64,000 nt of DNA, from NCBI GenBank assembly GCA_051453625.1, contig JBOZIK010000001.1, positions 293,565,021 through 293,629,020 on the forward strand, written 5' to 3'. Positions within the stretch are counted from its first letter, which is position 1; every line of letters starts with the position of its first letter. This DNA is from Welwitschia mirabilis. Taxonomy: Eukaryota; Gnetophyta; Gnetopsida; Welwitschiales. The notes beneath the pieces are model-generated. The model made no database searches. It was not told the origin of the DNA and was given only the letters and a program-made list of their open reading frames with translations. Of this stretch, positions 9,601 to 22,924 are shown piece after piece. Position numbers and translations under genes: made by a program.

Positions 9601-12600
9601 TAAGTAATGAACATTCTTTAACTTTGTAACTTTATTTATAATTAATGTAATATAATACATTATTAAATTCATTTTAATTCTAACTTTATCTAATAATTTT
9701 CTTATAATTATATTTTTATGGTTAAGTGCTTATATAACTTTGAGTAGAAAAATTTCAATTACTCTTTAATGATGTATGTTTGTGTTCATTATAATTGTTG
9801 TTTATGTTATTGTTTTTACTAATGTTATTTTTCTTTAAATGTTAATTCTTGTTTTAATAAGACATCTATGATTGATTCTCTTTAAATCTAGGATCTTTAA
9901 GAAAAATTATTTTCTTATGCTCTTACTATTATTATAAGTTGTTTTCATGGTCTTAGTGAAAATTCAAAATTGGAACATGAATACTTTAGTAGAAAAATAA
10001 GAAAGAAGAGTACCAATAATACAATTTATTTTGGCTTCTTCATCAAGATGTACATGTAATACATATCTTAATAGTCCTATAAATTTGTGTTTACGAGAGG
10101 CTATGGTTAAATTATAATCGTATCTCTTGTTATATAACTTAATAACCTTTAATGAATATAAAACTTGATAATATACCTTTCCTTGAAAACATGCTCAAAT
10201 TTTAGCTATGAAAGTTTCACACCTTTTAGATTTAACATTTTTGCTTTCATCATAGTTTGGTTTCTTATTATAACATGTAGATAACTCAACAATCATTTTT
10301 ATATTCATCACATTACAAAGTTTCTATAATTTTTAAAACATCATTTAAGCATGATTTTTCTTTAGATCGATCTAAAACTCTTCTAAACATTAGTGGATTT
10401 AACTTAATAAATGTCTAATTAAATATCCTCATATAGACTTATTTATTAGGTTGATTGTTATCATTATTTACTCATGGGAACTCCAACTATATAAATGCAT
10501 TTATTAATGCCTTTAAATTAGTATAAAATGAATACTAATTTTTATTCTTTTATTGTTGATTGAACCATGCATTTTCTTGATATTTATTAGTTAGCACAAT
10601 GATATTGAGCTCAATATTTAGTTAATGATGATGCATCATTTGTAAGAAGTTGGAAATATTATCATATTATATTTGAAATAAAATAAAATTATATTATTAT
10701 AGTTAAAGATTAATAAATTTATGTGATCTTAATAAGGATTGTGTTATCATCATTAGTAATTAGTTCTTACTAATGTTCTAATTTGTTTTATAGTTTAAAG
10801 TAAATAAGTAGGTTCATCCCTTTTATTTATTTCAAATGGATATGATTTATTTTATTCATGAGTTAGTAATAAGGGATATTCTCTGAGGTTGTATGATTAC
10901 ATAATTAAAAGGTTTTAACAAGATTATGATATAATATTAGACATTTTTTAACCTACTAATTCTCTTAAGTTAAATAAAAATAAACCTTAGGAGATGATTA
11001 TTTGAAATCATATGAATGCTATATTCATGGATTTTTGTTTTCTTCTTTCTTAGATTCAAAAACTAATGTTTTCATTTTCCTTCTTGTTAGAGGAACATGA
11101 GTGGAATACATTATAATAAGGAATAAATTATGATAAGGAAATTTCACTTCTTCTTATCTTAATTATGAAATACTTGGAGAGTAGCTTTTTAAGTCATCAT
11201 AACAAACTTAGCAATATTAAAGATACCATTTTCACTTATGTTACTTAAAATTCACTTATTTTTGTTTTGTTGATGACACTTTCTTTCTTTATTTATTTCC
11301 TTTTTTTTTTTCTTTTTTTAATTGGAAAGGTTAAGTATCCAAAAGTTATCTAAATAATTTTCATTGTAAATTACAAATTTAATTTGCATATGCTTTAACA
11401 AAAGTAAGGTCTACAATGTTGGCAGTTCATTTGTAATTTTTAATGCTTTTTTAATTTCTTATAGTACTAATAAGAATATGTTCCAATCAAATATTTGAGC
11501 ATTATAATATTCCTAAGAAGGATACATACATGTTTATGGTCTATGACCATGTAAAGAGTTTTAAGAAAAAAGTAGCGTGAAGGGGAGAAAGGTTATCATA
11601 ATCTATGAGACTCTAACTTTCTATGTCTATTCTACATGCTCTATGTTTTCATATGGTCTCATGTTATAAATCTTAATCTCCATCCTTAACCATTTTGAAA
11701 GCTAGAAAGAACTTTTATATGCTTTAACACTAAACCTTACTTCTTGCTTAGTATCAACCAAATTCTCTTATATATTTTCATAAAGCTAGATAAATGGGGC
11801 ATATGCCATTTAGCTCATGCTAGCATTACACTAATTTAAAAACTATTTTAGAAACTCCATACTAGTGATATATCATGAGTGAAAGTTATGAAAATTAAAT
11901 ACTTTGACGAAGAGATTTTCCTTTACACTTATCCATTATTTAGATGTTTTAGTTTGATATGACATAATTTTGAGGTATCAAAGCATGGTGTAAATCTCAT
12001 ATTTATATAAGTTCAAATTTAGTGGAAACTATCTAACTTGTTTTTACTAAAAGAGACATACTTTAATTTTTAATATGATACTCATAACCTTGTAAAGGTA
12101 TAGTGGTGGGAATATTCTCTTTTACTCTATCATCAGTTATCCTTTTTAACATGCTTAGATAGAAAACTCTTGATATTAATCTTATCCAAAATTATTTGTC
12201 TTCTAATAGATGACTCTTATGTGTAACGAGATACCCATGAAAACTAGTCAAGAATTATTTCTTTTAATGTGACTATATGCATGACTTATAGCAAAAGTTT
12301 TACTCACACTATGTAAATTGACCATCCAATAAAGATAAGTGCAAATTATTGTTCCAACATAGTGTTGATTCTTAATAAATCCTTTATAATAAAGATTAGT
12401 TATATTTCAAGCTTTGCATATTTATAAGATTTTAGTGTGCAAGAATTAATTTGATAAAATTTAAGATGTTTCATTTACTCTTAACCTATATATAGCTATT
12501 TTTTATTAAAAAAGATATTTAGAATAATATAAATAGTATGTTTTTAGCCTTATCTTGGTTTGCGGTTTATGTTTTAGTGATATTTGGTTTTCTATGCTAT

Positions 12601-15600
12601 AAGTTTTGATTTGTGTTATATAGGCTTCAGTAAATATGTCTTATCCATTATAGAAAAAGGTAGAAAGAATGATTTAATGTGAAATTAAATATTATGAAAG
12701 TGTAAGAGGTTTATTTAATGATAATTTAGAGTAACATAAGTTCTTAATCTAGCATAAAATTAATTACACATGTTATAAATAATCATGATTCTACTTAAGT
12801 CCAAAATATTATGATGGTTATGCGATCCTTAAAGTTTATTTCAGTGATAAAGATCTATTAGTATACGATATAACATATCTTATCAAGTATAAAATGGATC
12901 ACTTATAAAAGAAAGTAGACATAGGACAATGTAGAAAAATACTAATAAGAAAAAGCATCAAGGATAGAAATCAACATCAAATGTTAATATCTTGTTATAA
13001 ATGAATATATTTAATTATTGTAATAATTCCTTCAAAGTTTAAGCTGGGTACATCCTCAAATTCATATATCAAAGAATTAAACCCCTATCTAAAAGATCTT
13101 AGTTGATCATGAATCCTTCCAAAGATAAATATATTATAAAATGATTCAATTGATGGATGAAATCAAGATGTCTTCTTTAGAAGTAAGAATTAGTATACAT
13201 AGCCCTTAGTATAGGCCTATCACCACATAAGGGTGGTCAGTAAAAATCTTTTTAGTTATTTAGATACTTAACATAAATTTGTAGATAAAGTATAATAATT
13301 ATTCATATTAAGATGATAAAATAAGCATAATTAAAATGTTAAAACATAAAAAATCCATGTATTAACAGAAGATTTAATCATGATTTTTGATCAACAATTA
13401 TTTATTCCTACATGGAATTACACATGAACAATTACTAACATGAAATAATAGTACTGTTAAGATAGAAGAAACTTTTTCTAAGGATGGAATTCAATAATTA
13501 AGTTCATATGTTGGAAATGCATCATACTTAAAATGATTAGTAGAGATAATACATAACATTTCTTAGAAACACGAAAGTTACATTACTATAGCCAATGTGG
13601 ATAACACTAGCTATTCATCCATGATGTTGTTATCATCATGTATTATTAACATTCAGATAGGATAAATATACTAATTATTTTTCTTTTATGATATCAATGA
13701 ATGATACTATCTAAATCTCATCCTTGAAATATCACACTTTATTAATTAAAGTTAATCATAATAGGTTGTAGCTCTTTATGATCAAGCTCATTCATCATTA
13801 CTTTTTTTAATGGTTTATTTATCATTACATTTTGATAATCATTAAAATTATGCATAATTGCATAAGCTCAATCATGGTATATTAAATACATAAAAAGAAA
13901 AATTCAAGTTAATTACTTCATTATAATTTTAATGGATGTATCCTTAACCCTTTTTATGTTATAATTTTAAGAAGTTAAAGGAAACATAAGATTACATATA
14001 AAACTAAAGCAAGTAAATTACATACTTATCACAACTCTAGGGCTTGATAAGATAAATCCTAATACTTTATACTATGAAAAATAGGACTTTTATTTTCACA
14101 AGAATTTTAATTACTCTATCTTAATCTAAATTATTCTATGATTTTATTCTCATGATATTTTTAAAGAAAAAATGAAGAATCTAAGTTTTTAAGACAATAA
14201 AATAAGATTCATCATCTATGGGTATATATGAATGAATCTTTAGCTACTGAAGTTAAATAAATCATTATTTCCAATGCTTGATATTTTGATAATTCCATGT
14301 GAATAATTCTCTAAAATTTTGAATACATTTCTTCTCATAGATGAAAGTTAAGTAGTTAATTTTCTAAGTAATTACTTATTAAGTGAAATAAATTTGTTAA
14401 ATCAAAAAACATATTTATCATTGAGGAATTTTATTCTATATTAATTACTTATAAAGGGATGTTTTTCAATAAAAGTACATTTGGAAATCTTGGTAACACT
14501 ACAAACTTTGATATTCATATGGTAGTGCATCAATTTTATCCTTATGTATTATCTTAATTTGATTTACATCTTTCAACCATGCTTATTATTTTTTTAATTA
14601 GATTATAAATATTACATTTATTAATAATTTTTAAAAACAAGTATTGTACCTAAGAATTACAATTTAAAATGGAATGCATTATGGCTAACATGAACATTCC
14701 TTAGCAAAAGTAAATAAATTCTTGAAAAGTTTCAACTCTAGTACTAAAAAATGTTTAGGAAGATAATACTTTAAATAATAAGATTTTTAATTACTCCTCT
14801 AGATATCTTGATATACTAATATAAAATTTTTAACATTAGATGTGATTTTGGAAGATCTTTTAACTCTAATGGTATATAAAAAATTAAGATATTGTATTCA
14901 TACTAGTTACAAGATTGAAAAAAATCTTTCTATCATGTATTCCCCTCTCCTACATGATGTAATTGTTATTTAGGATCTTTTCATTAGGGAGGAATTTCAT
15001 CTAGTATAGCTACAGTTACATTTTATACTAAAGCAAAAATATTTATTTTACATTTTTTTTAATTTTTAAGATGACTAGATCTTTTATAACTATAATTTAT
15101 TTAATTTCATTAAATAAAGGAGGTTTATTTATGCTTATTTAAGTTTTTTTAATAGCTCACCATCTATTCTTAATGATTTCTTAATAATTTAAGAGAAGGT
15201 ACTAATGGATTAACTTTTGGTTTCACTTTTTATCTAATTTTAATATCTCTAATTATTTTCCTTTTCTTATGTAATTAATGTTTATTAATTCCTTTTTTTT
15301 TTTTTTACTTGATTCTTTAGTTATGGTATTATTTCTACTCCTAGGTATGATAGAGTTCATGTATATATACCATTCGTTCTCACAAACATATGTAACCTAT
15401 GCTTTAACATGTATAAATTAATTATAAGTAATTTTTAATATATTTTCTCTTTAGTTTAATATGTTACATATTTCATTCATATCTTATTAAAGATATTGCA
15501 TGTTCTTTTGGATGTTTATTAATTATGCTAAAATATTTTTTTTAATTTGGACTTTGATGAAGGTTTTCATATGGTGGTTGAAACTTACTTGGAAATAAGA

Positions 15601-17950
15601 TATTTAAGGAAATTTTTTTATTTCATAATTTTTATGTTATAAATAACATAAGTTTCACATGAATTAAGTGTTTTAATTCATACTATTTTAACTATTTATT
15701 TATTTGTTCAAATTTTACTAGACTCTATAAGTATTTCTTATGTTTAAGGAACCTAAATATTTAAAATTTAGATCATTTTGGGATGTTTCATAACATGATA
15801 AATTAGGAAATTTTCATTATTAAAATTTTTTCTTATATTTTAAATGAATTACCAAGCCTTATTTATATCATTTAAAAAAATTATCTTCTAATTATATTCT
15901 CTAAGATTTATTATCTTTGCAAGTTACTTCATTATGAAAGAATTCAATTAACCTTCTTTATTTAGTTGCATTATGTGAATATTTTAATACCATTTTACTA
16001 ATCCAACAATATAATTAAAATGATTTATTATTATATTTCATGAAGTTAATAACTTTTCTTCTTAAGGGTTTATCATTTTTATGTTGGAAAAAAAGTGTTT
16101 CAAAAATGTTTTTGAAATGTTTTTAAGTTTTAAATAAATGTATTTCAAAGATATATACTATTGTTTAATCTTCACCTTTTTAACTATATATGAAAACAAG
16201 AAATTCCACTAAAATCATGTTTATTGAAGTGCACAAGTTCTAAAGAAATGTAAGACAATTTCATATTTTTGAATGTGTAGACATGGATCTTCATTTTTCT
16301 AATCTTTTGCATCTAAACAAGGAGTTGTTTAAAGAGGATTCAAAATTATGATTTTGTATGATGTTTGATGTTAAAATACATGTTAAAAGATTATTTTTAT
16401 TATTGATTTATGTAATTCTAAATAATTTATAGTGTATCTCTTAATGATGAATTAAGGAAAACTACAAAATTTTTCAATGTAGTTAATGGAGAAAAATTGA
16501 AAATTATTAAAAATTTAGAAAAACTAAAACAAAAAATGTTTTTTTAATAATGAAAAATTTTACAAGTATATGTGATGATGGTAAAGTGTAAAAACATAAA
16601 GAAATTTCAGTATAGTTTGAGAGAATTTTAAAACCAATATATCAGATTTGAAAATATTTAAAAAAAATAATGAGTGATAAAAAATTCAATGTTACATAGT
16701 TTTCAACTATTAGAAAGGTCTACTCCTATATTTATTATCTCATTCTCTCTCTCTTTTTTTTTTCGAATTGTATAACTTGCATAATTTTGCTTTCTATATT
16801 ACATACTTATGATATATAAACTTACATTTATTATATTCACCTCCATTCTATAGAGTTCTATGTCTTATAATTAGTAAGGTAGTGATTGTAGTAATAATTG
16901 TAAAGGCTCAACCAATCATAATTAAGTTAAATTATTAATTAGGTTAAATCTATAATGAATAAACCATAGCCCATCATATATTAATATGGATATATATACC
17001 TCAATAATAAGATTGTTGCTATAGTTGCTACTAGTATGTCATTTTATTGATAGAATAAAGATCACAATGGGATCTTATGATATAATATGAAAGAGTAAAG
17101 AATTATGAAGTGAAGCATATATGGAAAATGTTAATTTTTTTAATATAGATTTTAGTCTTATGAGAATGGGAAGTAACCCACTCAATGAATTAGTAAAATA
17201 TATAAGAATTTGTATATTTGTAGACATACTTGCTAACTTAATATCAATCAATATAAGAATATTTATTAGCAATGACAATAAAGGATGTAAGAAATCTCTT
17301 TTATTTTAAATCCTAAAATGAAATATTTTCATAATTTTTTTAAATAATAATATGGATATAAAAATTCCAAATATCATTATTATGCATATAGAACATTATC
17401 AAGTGTATCAACTTTTATATGATATAATGGTAGATGTAGTGAAAAAATAAAGCACTCACAAGGAACTTTAATTACTATAATATGAAAGAATGAATAAATC
17501 AGCAACAAAATTAATATTGCATACCTTAATCTTACTTATAGGAGTAATAAAAAACCTTCAAATAAGCATTAAAGTATTCAAAGTGGAAGCATGCATTAAG
17601 TGTGAAGTAGTTTTCTTTAATATAGAAGAATACTTATATGTTAGTAACCTTATTGCTATGTATGAAGATGATAAGAAATAAATAAAGATTTTGTAAAATG
17701 TATAAATTTAAATAAATATGAAACTTAACAAGAAAAATTCCACATTGATTATAAAGGGATATAGATAAAAGCATGAAATTAGCTACAAAGAAATTTTTTG
17801 CAATAGTAAACTGGTAAAATATTCAAATCTTAATTTCTAGAATAAAAAAGATATACAATGCATTGAATTGACATGAAATCTAAATTTATAATAAGTATCA
17901 TTAGATGAATATTTACATATCTTATTCTAAATGTTTTTAGATAAATTAAA
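9601..17950. other. Long AT-rich stretch, no recognised feature
   Basis: About 8.3 kb of very AT-rich sequence with dense stops in all frames. The open frames at 17075-17278, 17121-17309 and 17490-17681 show no domain. It is probably older transposon sequence decayed past recognition, but I could assign no domain by eye. Confidence 0.5.
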
Positions 17951-17989
17951 GAGCATAAATCATTTAGATAGTAAGCATAACTTATTAGA

Positions 17990-18930
17990 TATAGAATTTA
18001 ACATTTCTAAACACTAAGATGCAAGTGTAATGTTTTCTATTAAATGTGTAAAAAATAATAGTAAATATTTTATTATATTTGTATATGATATTTAGTAATT
18101 TAATAAGATGAAAGAACATTATGAAAATAAAGATATATCTTATAAATAATTTTGAAACCATGATCTAAAGTTAATGAAATACTACCTTACTTTACAATTG
18201 AGTTAATAAAGTATTACCATTTCTTAGATTAATTAAGGTGCATTACTGATATGTTAATGACATTTGACATGGACAATGTAAAATTCATGTTTGTAAAAGC
18301 AGAATATAATATCAATTTAACTTCTATTAATTAATCATTAGGTGCATATGAAAAACTCTATCATAATTTAATTAGGAGTGTACATTTCATTAATGCATGA
18401 CGAGAAACATGTTATTTAGATGATATATTAATAAGATATGAAATCAAAAAATATTTAGAATATAGTGTTTAGAGTTTTGAAGTATTAAAAGTGCATGGAA
18501 GAATTTAGATTTTTATTTCAATAGGATGATAACTAAGGACTTAATATACTCAATAGATTTAAACTTTAGGGATTATTATATTAGAGATATCAAACATAGT
18601 TACACACTTATTATATTAATTAAACTATGTGGTAGTCTCTAGAATGAGAAAGGTAGAACATGTACAAGTAAGATACTATACATTATAGGTCATCCATAAA
18701 AAGGACATATAAAAATATACGTGGATAATCAATTTACAACATAAGTAATTACTACTCCTATGATTCACAATAGAATAAGCCATACTAATAAGGAAATCCA
18801 TATGATAGGAGAACTAATTTAAATTGTAGACGTTATGATAAAGTCACTAGTATAGTAAATATTCAATAGTTTAAAAGTCATCTCAAACTAAAAAAATCAA
18901 GTTCTTTAAAGCCAATTCTATATGATTGAT
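17990..18930 (+). pseudogene. copia RT/RNase H remnant
   Basis: Plus-strand translation gives KYFIIFVYDI (about 18057-18090), at the place of the YVDD box of copia RT but with the order of residues lost. Then YEKLYHNLIRSVHFINA (about 18338-18390; family Y-x-x-LIGSLxYL), RETCYLDDILIRY (family RPDI-x-Y-A-V-x-LSRY), FRDYYIRDIKHSYTLII (family GYxDSDWAGD...RKSTSGY) and IYVDNQFTT...MIHNRISHTNKEIHMIGELI (about 18715-18815; family DNx-A...HxRTKHI...F-I-RE). Order and spacing fit the end of a copia pol. Stops interrupt nearly every block. LTRs were not identified. Confidence 0.5.
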
Positions 18931-19840
18931 TATTTAACATTTAGGATTATTTGAATTATAATAGTTACGAACCAAGAGGTTTATTTGATTACTAAAGTTT
19001 CTTAAATAAAACCATTCTTTTTAGTTATTATTATTATATGTAATAATCATGATACGTATGTAATATTAAAGTTTTCAATTCATTGATTTATATTATTTAA
19101 TCATTTATATATTAAGATCTCCTCTTTTACTATCAGACTTTCCATCTAATTTGGTATGATTTTATACTAGACTTAATTCTTAGTATATATAAGTGTTGTA
19201 ATTTAATCCTCATTTCATAGCATAGATTATTATTTTTTAACAATAATTTACTTTAATTATTGTCCTAAGGCTTATAGAAATTTATCTTAGATGAATTGGT
19301 AGATGGCACCTTGATTAAGATTCACTTTATTTAAGTTTAAGGGTTTCAACTTTGATTTGAGGATGATTAGTAGGATGCAACTGAGTTCTTATGATATTTT
19401 GATAAAGATAGGAAGATGGATTAATATCTATTAAGAACCTATCAGTTGCAAATTAAGTTTTCTTGACAATTAAAGTATTGACATTATATGATTTGGTCTA
19501 GTTATTCATGATCAATCTAAGACATTTAATTAAATACATTTAAGAAACTTGTGACTTGTATAGTAATCTTACTTAATAGATCCTATAGGTCTATTTTTAA
19601 CAAACTAAAATATCAATTTCAGTCTCATATTTAATAAATGATTAAAAAGATAATTATATAATATACATTTATATCATTATCTCCATTTAAGTTTTCAATA
19701 AAATAAAATGAATATAATGCATCTAAATTACTTTTACATCATTCTAAGGAGTACTTAACTTGATTTTTCTAATTTCTCAAGTTTTTATATAATAAATTTA
19801 TCTATTTATTTTGACTTATATTTTTAGAAAAATATTAATT
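18931..19840. other. Stretch with no firm feature
   Basis: AT-rich left flank of the nested element. A segment at 19293-19360 loosely resembles tRNA-type box A and box B promoter spacing, too weak to call. Confidence 0.4.
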
Positions 19841-19845
19841 ATGAT
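19841..19845. repeat. Left 5-bp target-site duplication (ATGAT)
   Basis: ATGAT directly precedes the TG start of the 5' LTR; the same five bases directly follow the CA end of the 3' LTR at 44481-44485. Confidence 0.9.
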
Positions 19846-20594
19846 TGTTAACATGTAAAAATAGACATTTATATCAAGTTTTTTAGGCCAATTTATTGTA
19901 AATGAAGTTATTAATTTAGTTGTTTTAATCATAAACTATGTCTTTTATTATTTTTAAAATAAAATTAAATGTTAAGTTTTTCTCCATATTAAATTGCGAA
20001 TATTTAGGCACTTTTGGAATACATGGTAGAAGATGGATATAATTTTGCACAAAACCATGGTGGCATTGAAGCTATGTGGTGACCTTCACCAAATTCTATA
20101 AGACAACCTCCATCAAATGCTAAATGAAAAAGATTCTATGTAATGCTAGATGACAAAATCTAATATACCTAATTATATATGATAGAATATTATCTACCTA
20201 ATGCTAAATGATAAAGATTCCATCCTCCCTATAAAAGGGCCTTAAACCCTTCATTATATTCATCTTTACATTAGAGAAATTGGAGACTTTGAAGAATTAA
20301 CTTGTGATGCCTTTCCAAATGATTCTTTGGGTAAATGATCTAGTCTTTGAGGATTGTAAAGGAGTTATGTTTTCTTCCTTCTTTATTTGTTATGAATTTG
20401 TTCTTTTTAGATGGAAAAATTTATTTTTATTTGATCTTAATTCATGAGTAATATCATAATTAAGATGCTTAAATAACTTCTTCAACTATTAAATTTAATT
20501 TAGTTGTGTGAATTAATCTTTATGAATCAGTCTCTTAATTTCATAGATATTAAGCATTTAGAAGTACTTGGTTTCTATTATATTTAAGATTAAA
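19846..20594 (+). repeat. Outer element 5' LTR, first part
   Basis: Matches 42942 to about 44135 of the 3' LTR over its whole length, for example acatttatatcaa, caatttattgtaa and the CCTCCATCAAATGC block. It stops at TTAAA, where the copia insertion begins. Confidence 0.9.
20590..20594. repeat. Probable target-site duplication of the copia insertion (TTAAA)
   Basis: TTAAA lies just before the copia 5' LTR and again at 31564-31568 after the copia 3' LTR; the undivided 3' LTR of the host element has one ATTAAA at this place (about 44130). The A/T-rich context makes the exact bases uncertain by a base or two. Confidence 0.6.
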
Positions 20595-22856
20595 TTTATT
20601 AAGAATCCATTGTCATTGATTAATTTAATGAGTTTTTATAGTAAGTCTATTTTGTAGAGACTTTTGAGCACCAGGCGACTGACTTCTAAGACCGGGCGAC
20701 TGACTTGTTAAAGAACTATGATACTACTTTAAAATTGGGTGACTATCCACATAATATTGGGTGACTAGACTGACATAGATTAAGAAACTAATCAGCTAAA
20801 GAATGGGTAACCGAATGAGTTATACTAGATGACTGAGCTGTTACATCAGGAAATAGACTAGTTNNNNNNNNNNNNNNNNNNNNNNNNNNNNNNNNNNNNN
20901 NNNNNNNNNNNNNNNNNNNNNNNNNNNNNNNNNNNNNNNNNNNNNNNNNNNNNNNNNNNNNNNNNNNNNNNNNNNNNNNNNNNNNNNNNNNNNNNNNNNN
21001 NNNNNNNNNNNNNNNNNNNNNNNNNNNNNNNNNNNNNNNNNNNNNNNNNNNNNNNNNNNNNNNNNNNNNNNNNNNNNNNNNNNNNNNNNNNNNNNNNNNN
21101 NNNNNNNNNNNNNNNNNNNNNNNNNNNNNNNNNNNNNNNNNNNNNNNNNNNNNNNNNNNNNNNNNNNNNNNNNNNNNNNNNNNNNNNNNNNNNNNNNNNN
21201 NNNNNNNNNNNNNNNNNNNNNNNNNNNNNNNNNNNNNNNNNNNNNNNNNNNNNNNNNNNNNNNNNNNNNNNNNNNNNNNNNNNNNNNNNNNNNNNNNNNN
21301 NNNNNNNNNNNNNNNNNNNNNNNNNNNNNNNNNNNNNNNNNNNNNNNNNNNNNNNNNNNNNNNNNNNNNNNNNNNNNNNNNNNNNNNNNNNNNNNNNNNN
21401 NNNNNNNNNNNNNNNNNNNNNNNNNNNNNNNNNNNNNNNNNNNNNNNNNNNNNNNNNNNNNNNNNNNNNNNNNNNNNNNNNNNNNNNNNNNNNNNNNNNN
21501 NNNNNNNNNNNNNNNNNNNNNNNNNNNNNNNNNNNNNNNNNNNNNNNNNNNNNNNNNNNNNNNNNNNNNNNNNNNNNNNNNNNNNNNNNNNNNNNNNNNN
21601 NNNNNNNNNNNNNNNNNNNNNNNNNNNNNNNNNNNNNNNNNNNNNNNNNNNNNNNNNNNNNNNNNNNNNNNNNNNNNNNNNNNNNNNNNNNNNNNNNNNN
21701 NNNNNNNNNNNNNNNNNNNNNNNNNNNNNNNNNNNNNNNNNNNNNNNNNNNNNNNNNNNNNNNNNNNNNNNNNNNNNNNNNNNNNNNNNNNNNNNNNNNN
21801 NNNNNNNNNNNNNNNNNNNNNNNNNNNGATAACCAAAACTCTATAATTCAAGTGACCTCGTTTGATCTTGAATGTAAGAACTGGGGAAAACATGGGTGAC
21901 TACTAAATGGACACAGGTGACCACACTACATTCTACAAAATTCAATGTAATAATAAAATAGATGACTGACTAAACTTCTGAGGGTGACTACATGATAATC
22001 AGTAAATCCTGAATTTGGTAAATGCAAGGATGACTAGTGGATGTGATTATGGGTGAACACATTCTGCCCAGAACCTACCCTTATAAGGTTGACCAAGTAA
22101 AAATTATCAGGGTAACTGCATAAAGTTCAACTACATATAAACCTAAGGGTGACCAAATATGTGCAAGTTATGTACTAAGAAATCTGTGTTAAGCATGGGT
22201 GACTGAATATTAGAAACAAGGGCGACCTCAGGTTCAAGTGACTAAGAACTATATCAAGGTTGATCATACAAAGAAGAAATGTAACTATTATGACTTCAAT
22301 GGTTTATCAAAAGGAACACAATGGTCCATTAAAAAGTGCAATGGTTTACTTCATTCTGATAAGATAGTTACCTTATGTATCTTTAGTATTTAAGCTCTTC
22401 TCTAATCAAATGAGCTATAAGACTTTTTGTAAAATTTTGAGATTGAGAAAGAAGAACTATCATACTCTCTTGAGACTGTATCTGAGCTAGCTTTAAGTTC
22501 AGATTTCTGATTGAGTTTATCATTGTATATACTTAGAAGAAGAGATTGCTATACCTTTGAGAAAATATCTATGCATCTGTGCACTCTACTTTTTTCTTTT
22601 CCTTTGTGATTGAGAATAAGTCATAAAATCTTCTGTGGCTGTGAAATGTTATTTGGTGAGCCTAAAAACCATCATTTAAAGCTAATATATGCTAGCAAAG
22701 GAAAAGAAGTCTAAGATGATAAAGTATGATGTCTATCCACCCTTAAATATTTTGTTTTTACATTACTTTTCTACTTGTCTTATTTTTAGGGTGTGAAGAA
22801 TAAGGAAATTAATTTTAAAGATCTATTCACTCCCCTATAGGTTCGATCCTCAACTT
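20595..22856 (+). repeat. 5' LTR of the Sirevirus-like copia element
   Basis: Aligns along its length with 30257-31563. Both contain many scattered copies of a GGGTGACTA/GGCGACTGA-like motif and end ...GATCCTCAACTT. A 964-N run (20864-21827) interrupts it. The first bases have decayed from TTTTTTGAAAACCC to TTTATTAAGAATCC. Confidence 0.88.
20864..21827. other. N-run, 964 bases; size not supported by the sister LTR
   Basis: Left flank ends ...GACTAGTT and right flank starts GATAACCAAAACT. In the 3' LTR the same flanks are joined by about 8 bp (30522-30531). The two LTRs have the same length only if this gap is almost empty. Confidence 0.9.
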
Positions 22857-22860
22857 GCAA

Positions 22861-22873
22861 TTAGTATTTGAGT
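22861..22873 (+). other. Primer-binding site (decayed Met-tRNA type)
   Basis: TTAGTATTTGAGTGAGG immediately after the 5' LTR corresponds to TTGGTATCAGAGCGAGG, the copia primer site, with G-to-A and C-to-T changes. Confidence 0.75.
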
Positions 22874-22924
22874 GAGGTTGAGCAATAGATCTTAATAGAT
22901 CTCTGCTCCTCTGATCCCTAGAAA

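Noticed and set aside
17075-17681. Overlapping and adjacent 60-67-codon open frames
   Set aside because: Composition is simply AT-rich Ile/Asn/Lys, with no domain and no conserved motif.
19293-19360. SINE-like box A/box B pair (TAGATGGCACC...GGGTTTCAACTTTG)
   Set aside because: Spacing is short and no tail or target duplication is visible; treated as chance.
20841-21893. 350-codon open frame
   Set aside because: It is almost wholly N bases, with only a few real codons at each end.
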